Shown here: piece by piece, positions 45,736 through 52,765 of the stretch
Numbering within the stretch: the stretch's first letter is position 1
How the letters are laid out: each line of letters starts with the position of its first letter
Translations under genes and position numbers: made by a program
The notes under the pieces: model-generated
Database searches by the model: none
Seen by the model: only the letters and a program-made list of their open reading frames with translations
Told to the model about the DNA's origin: nothing
Assembly: GCF_013366925.1 (NCBI RefSeq)
Contig: NZ_JAALDK010000001.1
Span: 3,403,165-3,467,164, forward strand
DNA from: Paraburkholderia youngii
GTDB lineage: Bacteria; Pseudomonadota; Gammaproteobacteria; Burkholderiales; Burkholderiaceae
DNA length: 64,000 bases
Reading direction: 5' to 3'

Positions 45736-46044
45736 ATGTCGAAGCCCCCACGCGCAACTATCATTTTCTACGACGAACAAACACAGCAATTGAAAATGTG
45801 CACGGTATTCAGGAGAGAAGTGCAGACCGTCATTGACCGTGAAATAGCCAGAAGCGGCGGTATGACCATTCCGCCCGGGGCAGAGGAGTATGGGACGGAG
45901 CCAATCGGGGATGAAGACGCCCGTAAGCTTGGTGCGATGGCAATACTCATGCAGGCAGGGGTGCATGTAGAACTTCGTGAGCGACTCCAAATCACGACCG
46001 CAGAGCCAGTCAATTGGGATAAGCAGAAGCCATCTGCAGACTAG
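45736..46044 (+). CDS. Immunity-like protein, family 1, copy A
   Basis: This 102-residue soluble protein starts one base after the stop of the effector-like gene. It has a predicted beta-rich start (RATIIFYDEQTQQLKMCTVF) and a helix with GDEDARKLGAMAILMQAG. It has no signal peptide. It is a paralogue of the protein at 47146: both share the DxxAR+LGxxAI core and both directly follow a twin CX10C tail. This strict pairing suggests an immunity or chaperone role for the tail-bearing protein (inference). Confidence 0.6.
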   Translation: MSKPPRATIIFYDEQTQQLKMCTVFRREVQTVIDREIARSGGMTIPPGAEEYGTEPIGDEDARKLGAMAILMQAGVHVELRERLQITTAEPVNWDKQKPSAD

Positions 46045-46160
46045 TGCTACCAACGCAAACGCAAATCAGAACGATCCGATGCACAATGCGGCGCCGGTCC
46101 GTATGTTGATCGGCCTGTTGCTTCGATGACTGGCTGTTCTAGCTAGTGCTATGGCCATTG

Positions 46161-46186
46161 CCGCCTCGTTTGAGGCGGATTTTTTG
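46161..46186 (+). terminator. Rho-independent terminator within the array
   Basis: CCGCCTC-GTTT-GAGGCGG followed by ATTTTTT. It ends the first effector/immunity unit; the second 70-bp repeat copy starts at its T-run. Confidence 0.85.
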
Positions 46187-46255
46187 GGATGGTGTCTTGT
46201 TGCACAATCAGGCCTCCTTCATTGGCTGTGAGGCACGATGACTTCACTTGCCCTC
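46186..46255 (+). repeat. 70-bp direct repeat, copy B (leader with orphan start)
   Basis: It matches 44931-45000. The ATG at 46238 opens only a 26-residue frame (MTSLALTWTEHGSDTPP...) ending at 46318. Thus the leader and first codons of the effector-like gene were duplicated but the body is missing. Confidence 0.8.
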
Positions 46256-46369
46256 ACTTGGACTGAACACGGATCAGACACGCCGCCTTCGTTGCGATAT
46301 CCAGAAGGACGATCTTGAGTAACACGGCATGATGGAGCGCGCCCTGGATTTGTTTGGAGAAAAATCGGA

Positions 46370-46852
46370 ATGATCGATACGAAAGAGCAGGTAGCTCGTC
46401 ACCTTTCCACTTTGATCGGGCTTGACGTTAGCGGAGTGGCGCACGCGGCTGACATGCTCACGCTACAGTTCGGACCGCTTCGGGAAGTAAAGACCAATAG
46501 AGGCACCATCAAGCATCTGGGCGATTGGGCGCTACATATTCAGTGTGACTGGCGCATCGAGCAAGGAAGCGCGATCGTTGCGTCTTACTCGGACTTTGCA
46601 GCAGCAGAAGAGAGTACGAGAAGAACAACACAACGAATCCGCGATCTCCTTGTGACTCAAGGCCCAATAGTTGTTTTGGATATCGAGGCGGGCGAGGGCG
46701 GTGATGCCGTCATTTTGCTGGCGAGAGGTATGCGTCTAGTAATTCTTGCGGATGCGATACCAGACGATGAAGACTGGCGCCTATTCCCGTCGAATCCCGA
46801 TGCGAAGCACTTTGTGATCGAAGGCGGCAAGGTCGATCCCTCGTCCTTGTAG
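46370..46852 (+). CDS. Immunity-like hypothetical protein, family 2
   Basis: This 160-residue soluble protein has the opening EQVARHLSTLIGLDVSGVAH, then GDWALHIQCDWRIEQGSAIV, and a C-terminal FPSNPDAKHFVIEGGKVD. GGAG precedes ATG 46370 by about 10 bases. No signal peptide or catalytic motif is visible. Size, location in the array and composition fit a cytoplasmic immunity protein whose cognate effector has been lost, but no family was recognised. Confidence 0.5.
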   Translation: MIDTKEQVARHLSTLIGLDVSGVAHAADMLTLQFGPLREVKTNRGTIKHLGDWALHIQCDWRIEQGSAIVASYSDFAAAEESTRRTTQRIRDLLVTQGPIVVLDIEAGEGGDAVILLARGMRLVILADAIPDDEDWRLFPSNPDAKHFVIEGGKVDPSSL

Positions 46853-46856
46853 TGAC

Positions 46857-46985
46857 TCGGCGGCGAGCGGCAGCAGGTCGTTCGGCGGCTCGCGCGTCGG
46901 TGGTAGCGCGATGCCAAGGATAGTCGTAGCCCGTACTGACTCAGCGAAGGCGGAACCCCTACGGTCGCTCGAGGACGGTGCGCGC
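46857..46985 (-). pseudogene. Displaced fragment of a prpR-like sigma-54 activator gene
   Basis: On the minus strand the fragment reads ILGIALPPTREPPNDLLPLA, matching ILSIALPPLRERPNDLLPLA of PrpR (nt 49636-49700). The first 65 bases align with few mismatches; weaker likeness runs on to about 46985. It has the same orientation as the intact prpR 2.8 kb away. It is out of place among effector-type genes and has no start or stop of its own. Confidence 0.65.
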
Positions 46986-46987
46986 AG

Positions 46988-47146
46988 AACTTCGTGATCG
47001 AAATTCACGAGGCCGAATGCTTCGCGCAGTACGAACGGGACATAGACCTGTGCAACGCCTTGGCTGGCACAATGGGCGGTACACGCGGCATCTCGCTTTG
47101 CAAAACGCAGGCATTCCAGAACTATCAACAGTGCAGAGGATATTGA
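46988..47146 (+). pseudogene. Twin CX10C tail fragment, copy B
   Basis: It reads NFVIEIHEAECFAQYERDID, then LCNALAGTMGGTRGISLCK and TQAFQNYQQCRGY and stop. Cysteine spacing is again exactly C-X10-C-X15-C-X10-C. The rest of the effector gene is missing; upstream is the prpR-like fragment. The stop TGA overlaps the ATG of the following immunity-like gene (TGATG). Confidence 0.65.
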
Positions 47147-47421
47147 TGGCTACTCATCCGCCGTATTCCGTGGTTTTAACCTATACAGAGGACCGTCAAC
47201 GGCTCACAGTGCAAACCGTTGACCCCGCCAGGCTAGCTCCTCTGCTGGCCGGTAAAATCGAAATGCCGATCTTTCTCGATAAGTACGATTTCAAACTCGA
47301 CGACGAATTTGCGCGCAGGCTCGGCGTTGCAATACTCAACGTGATTGCGCTTGGCCAGCCTGACATCAAGCAGTACATGTCGGTTACGCAGGAGCCGATC
47401 GACAAGCCTTCACAGACGTAG
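47146..47421 (+). CDS. Immunity-like protein, family 1, copy B
   Basis: This 91-residue soluble protein is related to the one at 45736: PPYSVVLTYTEDRQRLTVQT at the start and DDEFARRLGVAILNVIALGQ in the second half. It is translationally coupled to the tail fragment (TGATG). It has no signal peptide. It looks intact although its partner is broken, as expected for an orphan immunity gene kept for protection against kin. Confidence 0.6.
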   Translation: MATHPPYSVVLTYTEDRQRLTVQTVDPARLAPLLAGKIEMPIFLDKYDFKLDDEFARRLGVAILNVIALGQPDIKQYMSVTQEPIDKPSQT

Positions 47422-47429
47422 CCTGCCGC

Positions 47430-47519
47430 CCACGGATTCACGCGCTGTGCGAGAAGCGGGCAGTCGCGAACTATCAAACCTGCTGCTGCGCGTCCGGCGC
47501 GCGCGTCAGGAACGATTAG
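47430..47519 (+). pseudogene. Twin CX10C tail fragment, copy C (half)
   Basis: It reads RIHALCEKRAVANYQTC, matching the second helix of the tail (ALCTQRAFFNYQSC and SLCKTQAFQNYQQC) with the same C-X10-C spacing. It then runs into unrelated sequence and a stop at 47517. It is too short to act alone and shows that a third unit once stood here. Confidence 0.55.
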
Positions 47520-47636
47520 CTCACGGCCCGAGCCGTGCCGGGCACGTAGCCAACGTGTATTCCAGCGGAGGGACTGAAGTGGAGTTTGACTTCATGAACG
47601 TTGAATCATTGTGATGCCTTATTGCCGCAACGAAAA

Positions 47637-47990
47637 ATGATAGACAGGCTCAAGGACTTCGGCCATTTCCACGACTGGTATATCAACGCTCTCGTGGTTC
47701 GGGATAGGCATAAACTTATTGTTATGTTGGAAGATGAAGGGAAGCGAGCAACGGCAACTTTTAGCGGAACTAGTCGCTGCACCGTCGAACATTTCAGCGT
47801 GGCCAATAACATTGTCTTTGAGATAAGGATTCTCACGCCGGGGGACACGAATTACGATCTCGCGCGCACCATGCTTTCTAAAAGCGAGCGATTTTCGAAG
47901 ACACCCGGGTCGCAAGTAGCACTAGTCCTCGCAACTGCCGGCGCTGAGCTGGCTGTGGAATTCGAGACGCTCGAGATCGACGCTGGGTAG
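47637..47990 (+). CDS. Immunity-like hypothetical protein, family 3
   Basis: This 117-residue soluble protein has the opening IDRLKDFGHFHDWYINALVV, the middle FSGTSRCTVEHFSVANNIVF and a C-terminal GAELAVEFETLEIDAG. I prefer ATG 47637, giving the family-like MIDRLKDFGHFHDW start, over the upstream frame to 47601. No signal peptide. It follows the third tail fragment and so fits the tail-then-immunity order of the array. Function inferred from position only. Confidence 0.55.
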   Translation: MIDRLKDFGHFHDWYINALVVRDRHKLIVMLEDEGKRATATFSGTSRCTVEHFSVANNIVFEIRILTPGDTNYDLARTMLSKSERFSKTPGSQVALVLATAGAELAVEFETLEIDAG

Positions 47991-48229
47991 GCGATTCGTG
48001 CGATGCCAACGCAAGGCGTCAAAAAGCGCAATGCGTGATGCATCAAGGAGGCCGCATGATGTTCGGGCAGCCGATTGCGCGAGAGATGAAGCCACGATAG
48101 GCGACGGCCCAAAATGAAGTGCGTCGCGCCTCAAACACGGAAAGCAGTGGTAGATTCTCCTTCCTCTTGCGGGCGGCGAGCACATTGTCCACCGCGCTCA
48201 CTTGTGCATTCGTTTTTCAGGGAGATGAC

Positions 48230-48750
48230 ATGGCAGCAGATACGCCGCGCGCAAACGACGCAATGAAGATGAGCCCAGAAGGTTACGCTGCACTGAGGGT
48301 CAACGAGGGCGTGGTCATGCGCTATTACAACGATGCCCCATCAACGGAATCTGCACATGGGGCGTGGGAACACTGGCGCACTTCGGACCCTGCACACCTG
48401 CAGAGTTGCAGCGCGCGGTCTTACCTGAGCAGGTGAACGCTATCTTCACGGCGCGCGTTCACGACGCCGAGCGGCTCGTTAGGGCCACGGTCACAGAATA
48501 CGCACTGACTCAAGCGCAGTTCGACGCGGCAGTCTCTTTCGCATACAACTCGACGAATCGGAATACACGAGAGGCGTTGGACCCTGCAAATCGGGGCGAT
48601 ATGGAAGCGGTTGCGCAGCATATGTCTCTCAATGTGGTGGTAACCCCACGCGATCGGCGGGGGCGCCCGATTGGCTCGCCGCGCAGGAGCCAGGGACTTG
48701 CGAATCGACGAGTGCGGGAATCGGCGCACTTCAGGAAGCAGCGGCCGTGA
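48230..48750 (+). pseudogene. Lysozyme-like muramidase gene with a frameshift
   Basis: ATG 48230 has GGAG 7 bases upstream. The first frame gives MSPEGYAALRVNEGVVMRYY-ND, with the catalytic Glu in NEG and Asp in YYND. Near 48340 (GATGCCCCATC) the frame changes by -1 and continues as INGICTWGVGTLAHFGPCTP, then FDAAVSFAYNSTN and RRSQGLANRRVRESAHF. Restoring one base gives about 174 residues with the full E/D/T lysozyme site. It has no signal peptide. It is coupled to the next gene through GTGA (4-base overlap). The break lies in a CCCC run, so a sequencing error must be considered. Confidence 0.65.
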
Positions 48751-49175
48751 CGCTCAAACCACTGTACCTGGCGTTAGCAATTTGCCTGACTGCCACCACC
48801 TGCTTCGCGGCCGGGCCCACGACCACCCCGTCATCATTCAACGGAAAATGGACCGTTACCGATGTGGTCGGATACAGCGACGTTTCCGGTGGCATACCCG
48901 AGGCAAAAAGACTGCTCGGCAAGGTGCTGAGCATATCGACCGATCAGATCGAATTCGCCGGCGAGCGCTGTCGTCCGCACGGCGGTTTCAGTGTCCGCAC
49001 CGTCGATACCGCGCCGAAGCTCAAGGACTATTACGGTATCAACCTCGACGATACGGGCTTGCCCCAAAAGACCCTACTGCTGGACAGCGACAATTGCGCG
49101 GCTGTATTCCGCATGGATGCGCATCGCGTCGTATTCGGCTGGAACGGCGTGATCGTTCGGGCAGTGCAGCCGTAG
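48747..49175 (+). CDS. Exported protein, probable periplasmic immunity to the lysozyme
   Basis: This 142-residue protein starts at GTG 48747, overlapping the lysozyme stop. It has a signal peptide (LYLALAICLTATTCFA, cleavage before AGPTTTP). The mature part starts SFNGKWTVTDVVGYSD and is beta-rich, with Cys pairs at GERCRPHGG and SDNCAAVFR. This is the second muramidase plus periplasmic-partner pair in the window, but the inhibitor is unrelated to the LprI-like one at 26401. The inhibitory role is inferred from coupling and localisation. Confidence 0.6.
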   Translation: MTLKPLYLALAICLTATTCFAAGPTTTPSSFNGKWTVTDVVGYSDVSGGIPEAKRLLGKVLSISTDQIEFAGERCRPHGGFSVRTVDTAPKLKDYYGINLDDTGLPQKTLLLDSDNCAAVFRMDAHRVVFGWNGVIVRAVQP

Positions 49176-49208
49176 CTCCGGCGCACCGTTCGCAACCATG
49201 CCCCACAC

Positions 49209-51167
49209 CTACCGCCCCGCATTCAACTTGCGCCACAAGGTCGTCTTGCTGATGCCCAACGCGGCGCAAGCAGCATCGCGATCGCCTTCGTGAGACGCGA
49301 GCACCGCGCGGATTTCATCGGCCTCGACATGACGGCTGCGCTCGCGCAGCGTCAGCGCCGCCGGCTTCGCGCGCGCGATGGGCTCGACGACTTCCGGCGC
49401 GATCACGCGCAGCATGTCGCGCGTGACGAGCGCCGCGCTGGCATCCGTGCCCGCGTCGTTATCGGCGAGTTCAACCACGATCCGCTCGATCACGTTCTGC
49501 AACTCGCGCACATTACCCGGCCACGCATAGCGCCGCAGCGCCCCACCCAACCCCTCGAGCATGCGCGCGGCGGTCTGCGCGTCGGGCACGCGCGCGGCCA
49601 ACCTCGGCTCGCGCGCGGCCGCCTGGCGCAACAGTTCGGCGGCGAGCGGCAGCAAGTCGTTCGGCCGCTCGCGCAGCGGCGGTAGCGCGATGCTCAGGAT
49701 GTTGAGCCGGTAGTACAGATCGGCGCGGAAACTGCCGGCCGCGACGGCGTCGGTCAGCGCGCGATGCGTCGCCGCGACCACGCGGATATCGACGCGCATC
49801 GGCTCCGTCGATCCGAGCCGCACCACCTCGCGCTCCTGCAACACGCGCAACAGGCGGCTCTGCAACGGCAACGGCATCTCGCCGATCTCGTCGAGAAACA
49901 GCGTGCCGCGATGCGCGACCTCGATCAGCCCCGCCTTGCCGCCCTTGCGCGCGCCGGTGAACGCGCCTTCCTCGTAGCCGAACAGCTCGCTTTCGAGCAG
50001 CGCCTCCGGAAACGCGCCGCAATTGATCGCGACGAAGGCGAAGTCGCGCCGTACGCTCAACTGATGCATGCTCTGCGCGACCATCTCCTTGCCGGTGCCG
50101 CTCTCGCCGAGAATCAGCACGGTCGCGTCCGACCTCGCATAGCGCGCGACCAGCGCGCGCACCCGTTCGATCGATTCCGACGCGCCGACGATGTCGTCGA
50201 GCCGGTAGCGCGCGGTGAACTGCTGCACACGTTGCCGCGCGCGCAACGTGCGATCGAGCCGCTCGACCGCGCGCGATTCCTGAAACGTCAGCACGGTGCC
50301 CGGCGCCGCGCCGCTGCTCGCGAGCGGCCCGCGATGCACGACATAGCTCGCGCCGCGTACCGTGCAGAAGCTGTCGCCCTCCGCGTCGGGCAGACTGCCC
50401 GCGAGGTCGGGCGCGAGTTCGAGCAGCGCGCGGCCGACGGCCTTCGCGGCATCGATGCCGAGCACGCTCGCGAGACGCTGGTTCATCAGTTCGACGCGGC
50501 CTTGCGCATCGAGCGCGACGACGCCGTCGCGCAGATGCTGCAGCAACGTGTCGAGCCGCTGACGCCGCACGGTTTCGCGGCGCGTCGCTTGCGCGACTTC
50601 GAGCGCGGTATCGAAGCCGGCCCGCACCGACGCGCGCGAGTACAGAAACACCGCGTCCATGCCCGCGTTGGCGGCGAGATCGGTGACCATGCCCGGGCCG
50701 ACCACGACGTCGATGCCGCGATCGCTGAGATCGAGCACGACGCTCTCGGCGTCCTGCGCGGACTGATACGACGCGAACGTGACGTCGAGCGCGTACGCGG
50801 CGGTGAAACGGCGGACTTCGTCGGGGGTGTCGCCGTGCGTGACGAGCGCGACGCGCGCGCCTTCGCGACGCGCGCGCGCGAGCGCATGCATCACGTCGTA
50901 GCCGGTCGGACTGATGCGCACGACCGGCACCGACACGCGCGTCTTCAGATACGCGCCGTTCGAGCCGCCCGCTAGCACGACATCGGGACGCGCGGCGCCC
51001 GCGCCCTCGATTTCGCGCACTGCGTCTTCGAACGCGTGCGACACGATGCGGACATCCGCGCGATCCACGTATTCGCCGGCGATGTCGAAGAACAGATCGC
51101 GCAGGCGGCTGATGCTCAGCGCCCAGACGCGCGGACGCTGCGGCGGTTCGTAAAGAGAGGTGCTCAA
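49209..51167 (-). CDS. prpR: Propionate catabolism sigma-54-dependent activator
   Basis: This 652-residue protein has an N-terminal PrpR sensor domain (about 1-190) that binds 2-methylcitrate and a PAS-like stretch (200-300). The AAA+ domain has Walker A GESGTGKE at 354-361, the sigma-54 contact GAFTGA near 415 and Walker B LFLDEIGEM. A C-terminal Fis-type HTH (AACAALGISKTTLWRKLNAG) follows. It is divergent from prpC over 244 bases that hold a palindrome and a -24/-12 promoter. A displaced relic of a related gene is at 46857. Confidence 0.95.
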   Translation of the reverse strand: MSTSLYEPPQRPRVWALSISRLRDLFFDIAGEYVDRADVRIVSHAFEDAVREIEGAGAARPDVVLAGGSNGAYLKTRVSVPVVRISPTGYDVMHALARARREGARVALVTHGDTPDEVRRFTAAYALDVTFASYQSAQDAESVVLDLSDRGIDVVVGPGMVTDLAANAGMDAVFLYSRASVRAGFDTALEVAQATRRETVRRQRLDTLLQHLRDGVVALDAQGRVELMNQRLASVLGIDAAKAVGRALLELAPDLAGSLPDAEGDSFCTVRGASYVVHRGPLASSGAAPGTVLTFQESRAVERLDRTLRARQRVQQFTARYRLDDIVGASESIERVRALVARYARSDATVLILGESGTGKEMVAQSMHQLSVRRDFAFVAINCGAFPEALLESELFGYEEGAFTGARKGGKAGLIEVAHRGTLFLDEIGEMPLPLQSRLLRVLQEREVVRLGSTEPMRVDIRVVAATHRALTDAVAAGSFRADLYYRLNILSIALPPLRERPNDLLPLAAELLRQAAAREPRLAARVPDAQTAARMLEGLGGALRRYAWPGNVRELQNVIERIVVELADNDAGTDASAALVTRDMLRVIAPEVVEPIARAKPAALTLRERSRHVEADEIRAVLASHEGDRDAACAALGISKTTLWRKLNAGR

Positions 51168-51243
51168 GGTGGGCGGCTCGCGACGGCGGGTTGGTTCGGA
51201 GGCTCCATTATGCGAGCATTCGTTCCCAATTTGAAATTCGTAG

Positions 51244-51257
51244 TTTCATTAATGAAA
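51244..51257. promoter_or_regulatory. Candidate PrpR upstream activator site
   Basis: TTTCATTAATGAAA is a perfect 14-bp palindrome about 90 bases before the -24 box of prpC, a usual distance for a sigma-54 activator. Binding by PrpR is inferred. Confidence 0.55.
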
Positions 51258-51334
51258 TCGAGTGTATGGCGAGCCCGCGTGATTGGTTCGCCACACTTGC
51301 GTCAAATCAGGCACTTAGCAGGCGGCGTCCGGCC

Positions 51335-51350
51335 TGGCCCGTTCCTTGCG
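51335..51350 (+). promoter_or_regulatory. Sigma-54 (-24/-12) promoter of prpC
   Basis: TGGCCCGTTCCTTGCG: GG and GC are 10 bases apart, and TGGC/TTGC match the RpoN consensus. It lies about 60 bases before the prpC start and downstream of the palindrome, as expected for PrpR control. Confidence 0.75.
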
Positions 51351-51411
51351 TTCTAGGCAGCCCAGTCAAGGCAATGCGCCAAATTCCAATCCTTTCCCGG
51401 AGACAATCCAA

Positions 51412-52581
51412 ATGAGCGAAGCAGACAACAGCACGCCGAACACAGGCGCTTTCAAGCCGAAAAAATCCGTCGCGCTGTCGGGCGTGACCGCGGGCAACAC
51501 CGCGCTGTGCACGGTCGGCAAGACCGGCAACGATCTGCACTATCGCGGCTACGACATTCTCGATATCGCAGGCGCGTGCGAATTCGAGGAGATCGCTTAC
51601 CTGCTGGTCCACGGCAAGCTGCCCACGCAGGCCGAACTGACCGCCTACAAGACGAAGCTGAAGTCGATGCGCGGTCTGCCCGCCAACGTGAAGGCCGCGC
51701 TCGAATGGATTCCGGCCGCCGCGCATCCGATGGACGTGATGCGCACCGGCGTGTCGGTGCTCGGCACGGTGCTGCCGGAGAAGGACGATCACAACCTGCC
51801 CGGCGCGCGCGACATCGCCGACAAGCTGATGGCCTCGCTCGGCTCGATGCTGCTGTACTGGTATCACTACTCGCACAACGGCAAGCGCATCGAGGTCGAA
51901 ACCGACGACGATTCGATCGGCGGCCATTTCCTGCATCTGCTGCATGGCGTCGAGCCGTCGAAGGCGTGGGTCGAGGCGATGCACGTGTCGCTGAACCTGT
52001 ACGCGGAGCACGAGTTCAATGCGTCGACGTTCACGGGCCGCGTGATCGCGGGCACCGGCTCGGACATGTATTCGGCGATCACCGGCGCGATCGGCGCGCT
52101 GCGCGGCCCGAAGCACGGCGGCGCCAACGAAGCAGCGTTCGAAATCCAGTCGCGCTACCAGACACCCGACGAAGCCGAAGCCGACATCCGCCGCCGCGTC
52201 GAGAACAAGGAAGTCGTGATCGGCTTCGGCCATCCGGTGTACACGATCTCGGACCCGCGCAACAAGGTCATCAAGGAAGTCGCGAAGAAGCTGTCGAAGG
52301 AAGCGGGCAACATGAAGCTGTTCTCGATCGCCGAGCGCCTCGAATCGGTGATGTGGGAAGCGAAGAAGATGTTCCCGAACCTCGACTGGTTCAGCGCGGT
52401 GTCTTATCACATGATGGGCGTGCCGACCGCGATGTTCACGCCGCTGTTCGTGATCTCGCGTACGGCCGGCTGGAGCGCGCACATCATCGAACAGCGCGTC
52501 GACAACAAGATCATCCGGCCGAGCGCGAACTACACCGGACCGGACGACCTGCCGTTCGTGCCGCTGGCGAAGCGCGTTTGA
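51412..52581 (+). CDS. prpC: 2-methylcitrate synthase
   Basis: This 389-residue citrate-synthase-fold enzyme joins propionyl-CoA and oxaloacetate to 2-methylcitrate. It has [20 protein letters not shown] near the N-terminus, the active-site GGANEAAFE, His in [14 protein letters not shown], and Asp/Arg regions in the last third. ATG 51412 has GGAG 9 bases upstream; the frame to 51346 overlaps the promoter. It is the first gene of the operon. prpB, often first in this operon, is not here. Confidence 0.95.
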   Translation: MSEADNSTPNTGAFKPKKSVALSGVTAGNTALCTVGKTGNDLHYRGYDILDIAGACEFEEIAYLLVHGKLPTQAELTAYKTKLKSMRGLPANVKAALEWIPAAAHPMDVMRTGVSVLGTVLPEKDDHNLPGARDIADKLMASLGSMLLYWYHYSHNGKRIEVETDDDSIGGHFLHLLHGVEPSKAWVEAMHVSLNLYAEHEFNASTFTGRVIAGTGSDMYSAITGAIGALRGPKHGGANEAAFEIQSRYQTPDEAEADIRRRVENKEVVIGFGHPVYTISDPRNKVIKEVAKKLSKEAGNMKLFSIAERLESVMWEAKKMFPNLDWFSAVSYHMMGVPTAMFTPLFVISRTAGWSAHIIEQRVDNKIIRPSANYTGPDDLPFVPLAKRV

Positions 52582-52765
52582 CGTGAGCTTGGGAGCGGCA
52601 CGCATCGCGCGGCCGCTCCGCTGGAAGCATCGAACAATCGCAAATCAGCAACCCGTCGGCAGCGAGCTAAACTACCTGCACTGCCCGCCCGGCCGCGCGA
52701 GCGACGCGCTCCCGGAGGCCGCCGGCACACCGTCCGGCGGCCGATAACCGTCCTGTCCCTACGTC

